Of a DNA stretch of 6,345 nt, positions 5,698 to 6,345 are shown in pieces. A program made the translations under genes and the position numbers. How positions within the stretch are numbered: position 1 is the stretch's first letter; every line of letters starts with the position of its first letter. Source of the stretch: an uncultured Collinsella sp. (GTDB lineage: Bacteria > Actinomycetota > Coriobacteriia > Coriobacteriales > Coriobacteriaceae); the NCBI GenBank assembly GCA_905197385.1, contig CAJJYO010000097.1, positions 1 through 6,345 on the forward strand, read 5' to 3'. The notes beneath the pieces were generated by a model that made no database searches, had not been told where the DNA came from, and worked only from the letters and a program-made list of their open reading frames with translations.

Positions 5698-6345
5698 TTA
5701 GGCGTCCAGGTAGACGCGCTGGGGCTGGTTGCGGCGACGGCCGAAAATGATGAGCGCCAGGCCGGCGATCACGAGCGGCAAACTCAGCAGCTGACCCATG
5801 GTGATAACGCCTCCCAGCAGATAACCCAGCTGGGCATCGGGCACGCGCACAAACTCAATGAGGAAGCGGACGATGCCGTAACCCATCACAAACACACCCA
5901 TAAACGTGCCCTGGGGTAGCAGCGGTTTTTTGCGGCTGAGCACCTGCAGAATGCAAAAGAGCACAATGCCCTCAAGAAACGCCTCGTAGAGCTGGGAGGG
6001 ATGGCGCGGCATATCGCCCGCGGTGCCGCCAAAGATCACGCCCCAGGGCAGATCGGTCGGCTTGCCCCACAGCTCGCCGTTGACAAAGTTGGCGCAGCGC
6101 CCCAGGCACAGGGCCAGCGGAGCACCGATGACCGCGAGGTCTGCCAAAGTCCAGGCGTCGAGCTTGTACATGCGGCACACGATGATGCCGCCCAAGATGC
6201 CGCCCACCAGGCCACCGTGGAAGCTCATGCCTCCCTCGTTGGTGGCAAAGATCTCGAGCGGGTGGGCCAAATAGTAGCCATCACCGTAAAAGACGACGTA
6301 AAACAGGCGCGCGCCGATAATGAGGCCAAAGACCGCGCCGACCAC
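5698..6345 (-). CDS. lgt: Prolipoprotein diacylglyceryl transferase, C-terminal part, runs off right edge
   Basis: Lgt transfers diacylglycerol from phosphatidylglycerol to the lipobox cysteine of prolipoproteins at the cytoplasmic membrane, the first step of lipoprotein maturation. The 215 visible residues lack roughly the first 50-60; the frame is open at the edge, so the true start lies outside. Visible hallmarks, numbered from the edge, are GAR (11-13), SFHGGLVGG (41-49) with the essential His43, and the signature GRCANFVNGELWG (82-94) with Arg83, Asn86 and Glu91. RHPSQLYEA (114-122) and GIVRFLIEFVRVPDAQLG (157-174) with Arg160 and Glu164 follow. Gly is replaced by Ala in GRxGNF, which the family pattern allows. 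Hydrophobic segments throughout fit a membrane enzyme. All key residues are present, so it is probably active. The gene ends with TAA at 5700-5698, followed by hairpin copy 3. Confidence 0.97.
   Translation of the reverse strand: MVGAVFGLIIGARLFYVVFYGDGYYLAHPLEIFATNEGGMSFHGGLVGGILGGIIVCRMYKLDAWTLADLAVIGAPLALCLGRCANFVNGELWGKPTDLPWGVIFGGTAGDMPRHPSQLYEAFLEGIVLFCILQVLSRKKPLLPQGTFMGVFVMGYGIVRFLIEFVRVPDAQLGYLLGGVITMGQLLSLPLVIAGLALIIFGRRRNQPQRVYLDA

Noticed and set aside
6088..6100. Possible inactivating change in the Lgt signature (GRCAN instead of GRxGN)
   Set aside because: Ala is an accepted alternative to Gly at that position in the family pattern, and the essential Arg, Asn, Glu and His are all present.

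Overview
This window looks like ordinary chromosome from a G+C-rich anaerobic gut actinobacterium. The best guess is class Coriobacteriia, probably Collinsella. That rests on G+C-rich third positions, the style of the YebC, Lgt and Asp23 proteins, and an Asp23-type envelope operon next to a DUF6020-like membrane protein. No 16S or other taxonomic marker is present, so the assignment is inference.

All seven genes are on the minus strand. In transcription order (high to low coordinate) they are: the C-terminal part of lgt (prolipoprotein diacylglyceryl transferase, cut by the right edge); a 727-residue polytopic membrane protein of DUF6020/GT-C glycosyltransferase style; a yebC-family regulator; a three-gene operon amaP - DUF2273 protein - asp23/gls24 (cell-envelope stress and membrane-anchored Asp23 proteins); and the N-terminal part of a YitT-family membrane protein, cut by the left edge. 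A good intrinsic terminator separates yebC from the Asp23 operon, and the -10 box of that operon appears to lie inside the terminator's U-tract. A weaker terminator-like hairpin follows asp23. No gene-free stretch exceeds about 210 bases.

The genes mainly share an envelope theme: lipoprotein maturation, a probable lipid-linked sugar transfer protein, and membrane-anchored Asp23 proteins. YebC is the usual cytoplasmic translation or transcription factor.

The most unusual structure is a family of three intergenic hairpins, one directly after each of lgt, the DUF6020-like gene and asp23. All point the same way. In the sense strand each has an 11-nt loop GGGACAGGNNN (CCTGTCCC on the plus strand). 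The stems differ completely in sequence and length yet stay paired, including a perfect 12-bp stem after lgt. This pattern of constant loop and covarying stem suggests a dispersed repeat or structured RNA element, and it is not a classical terminator because no U-tract follows.
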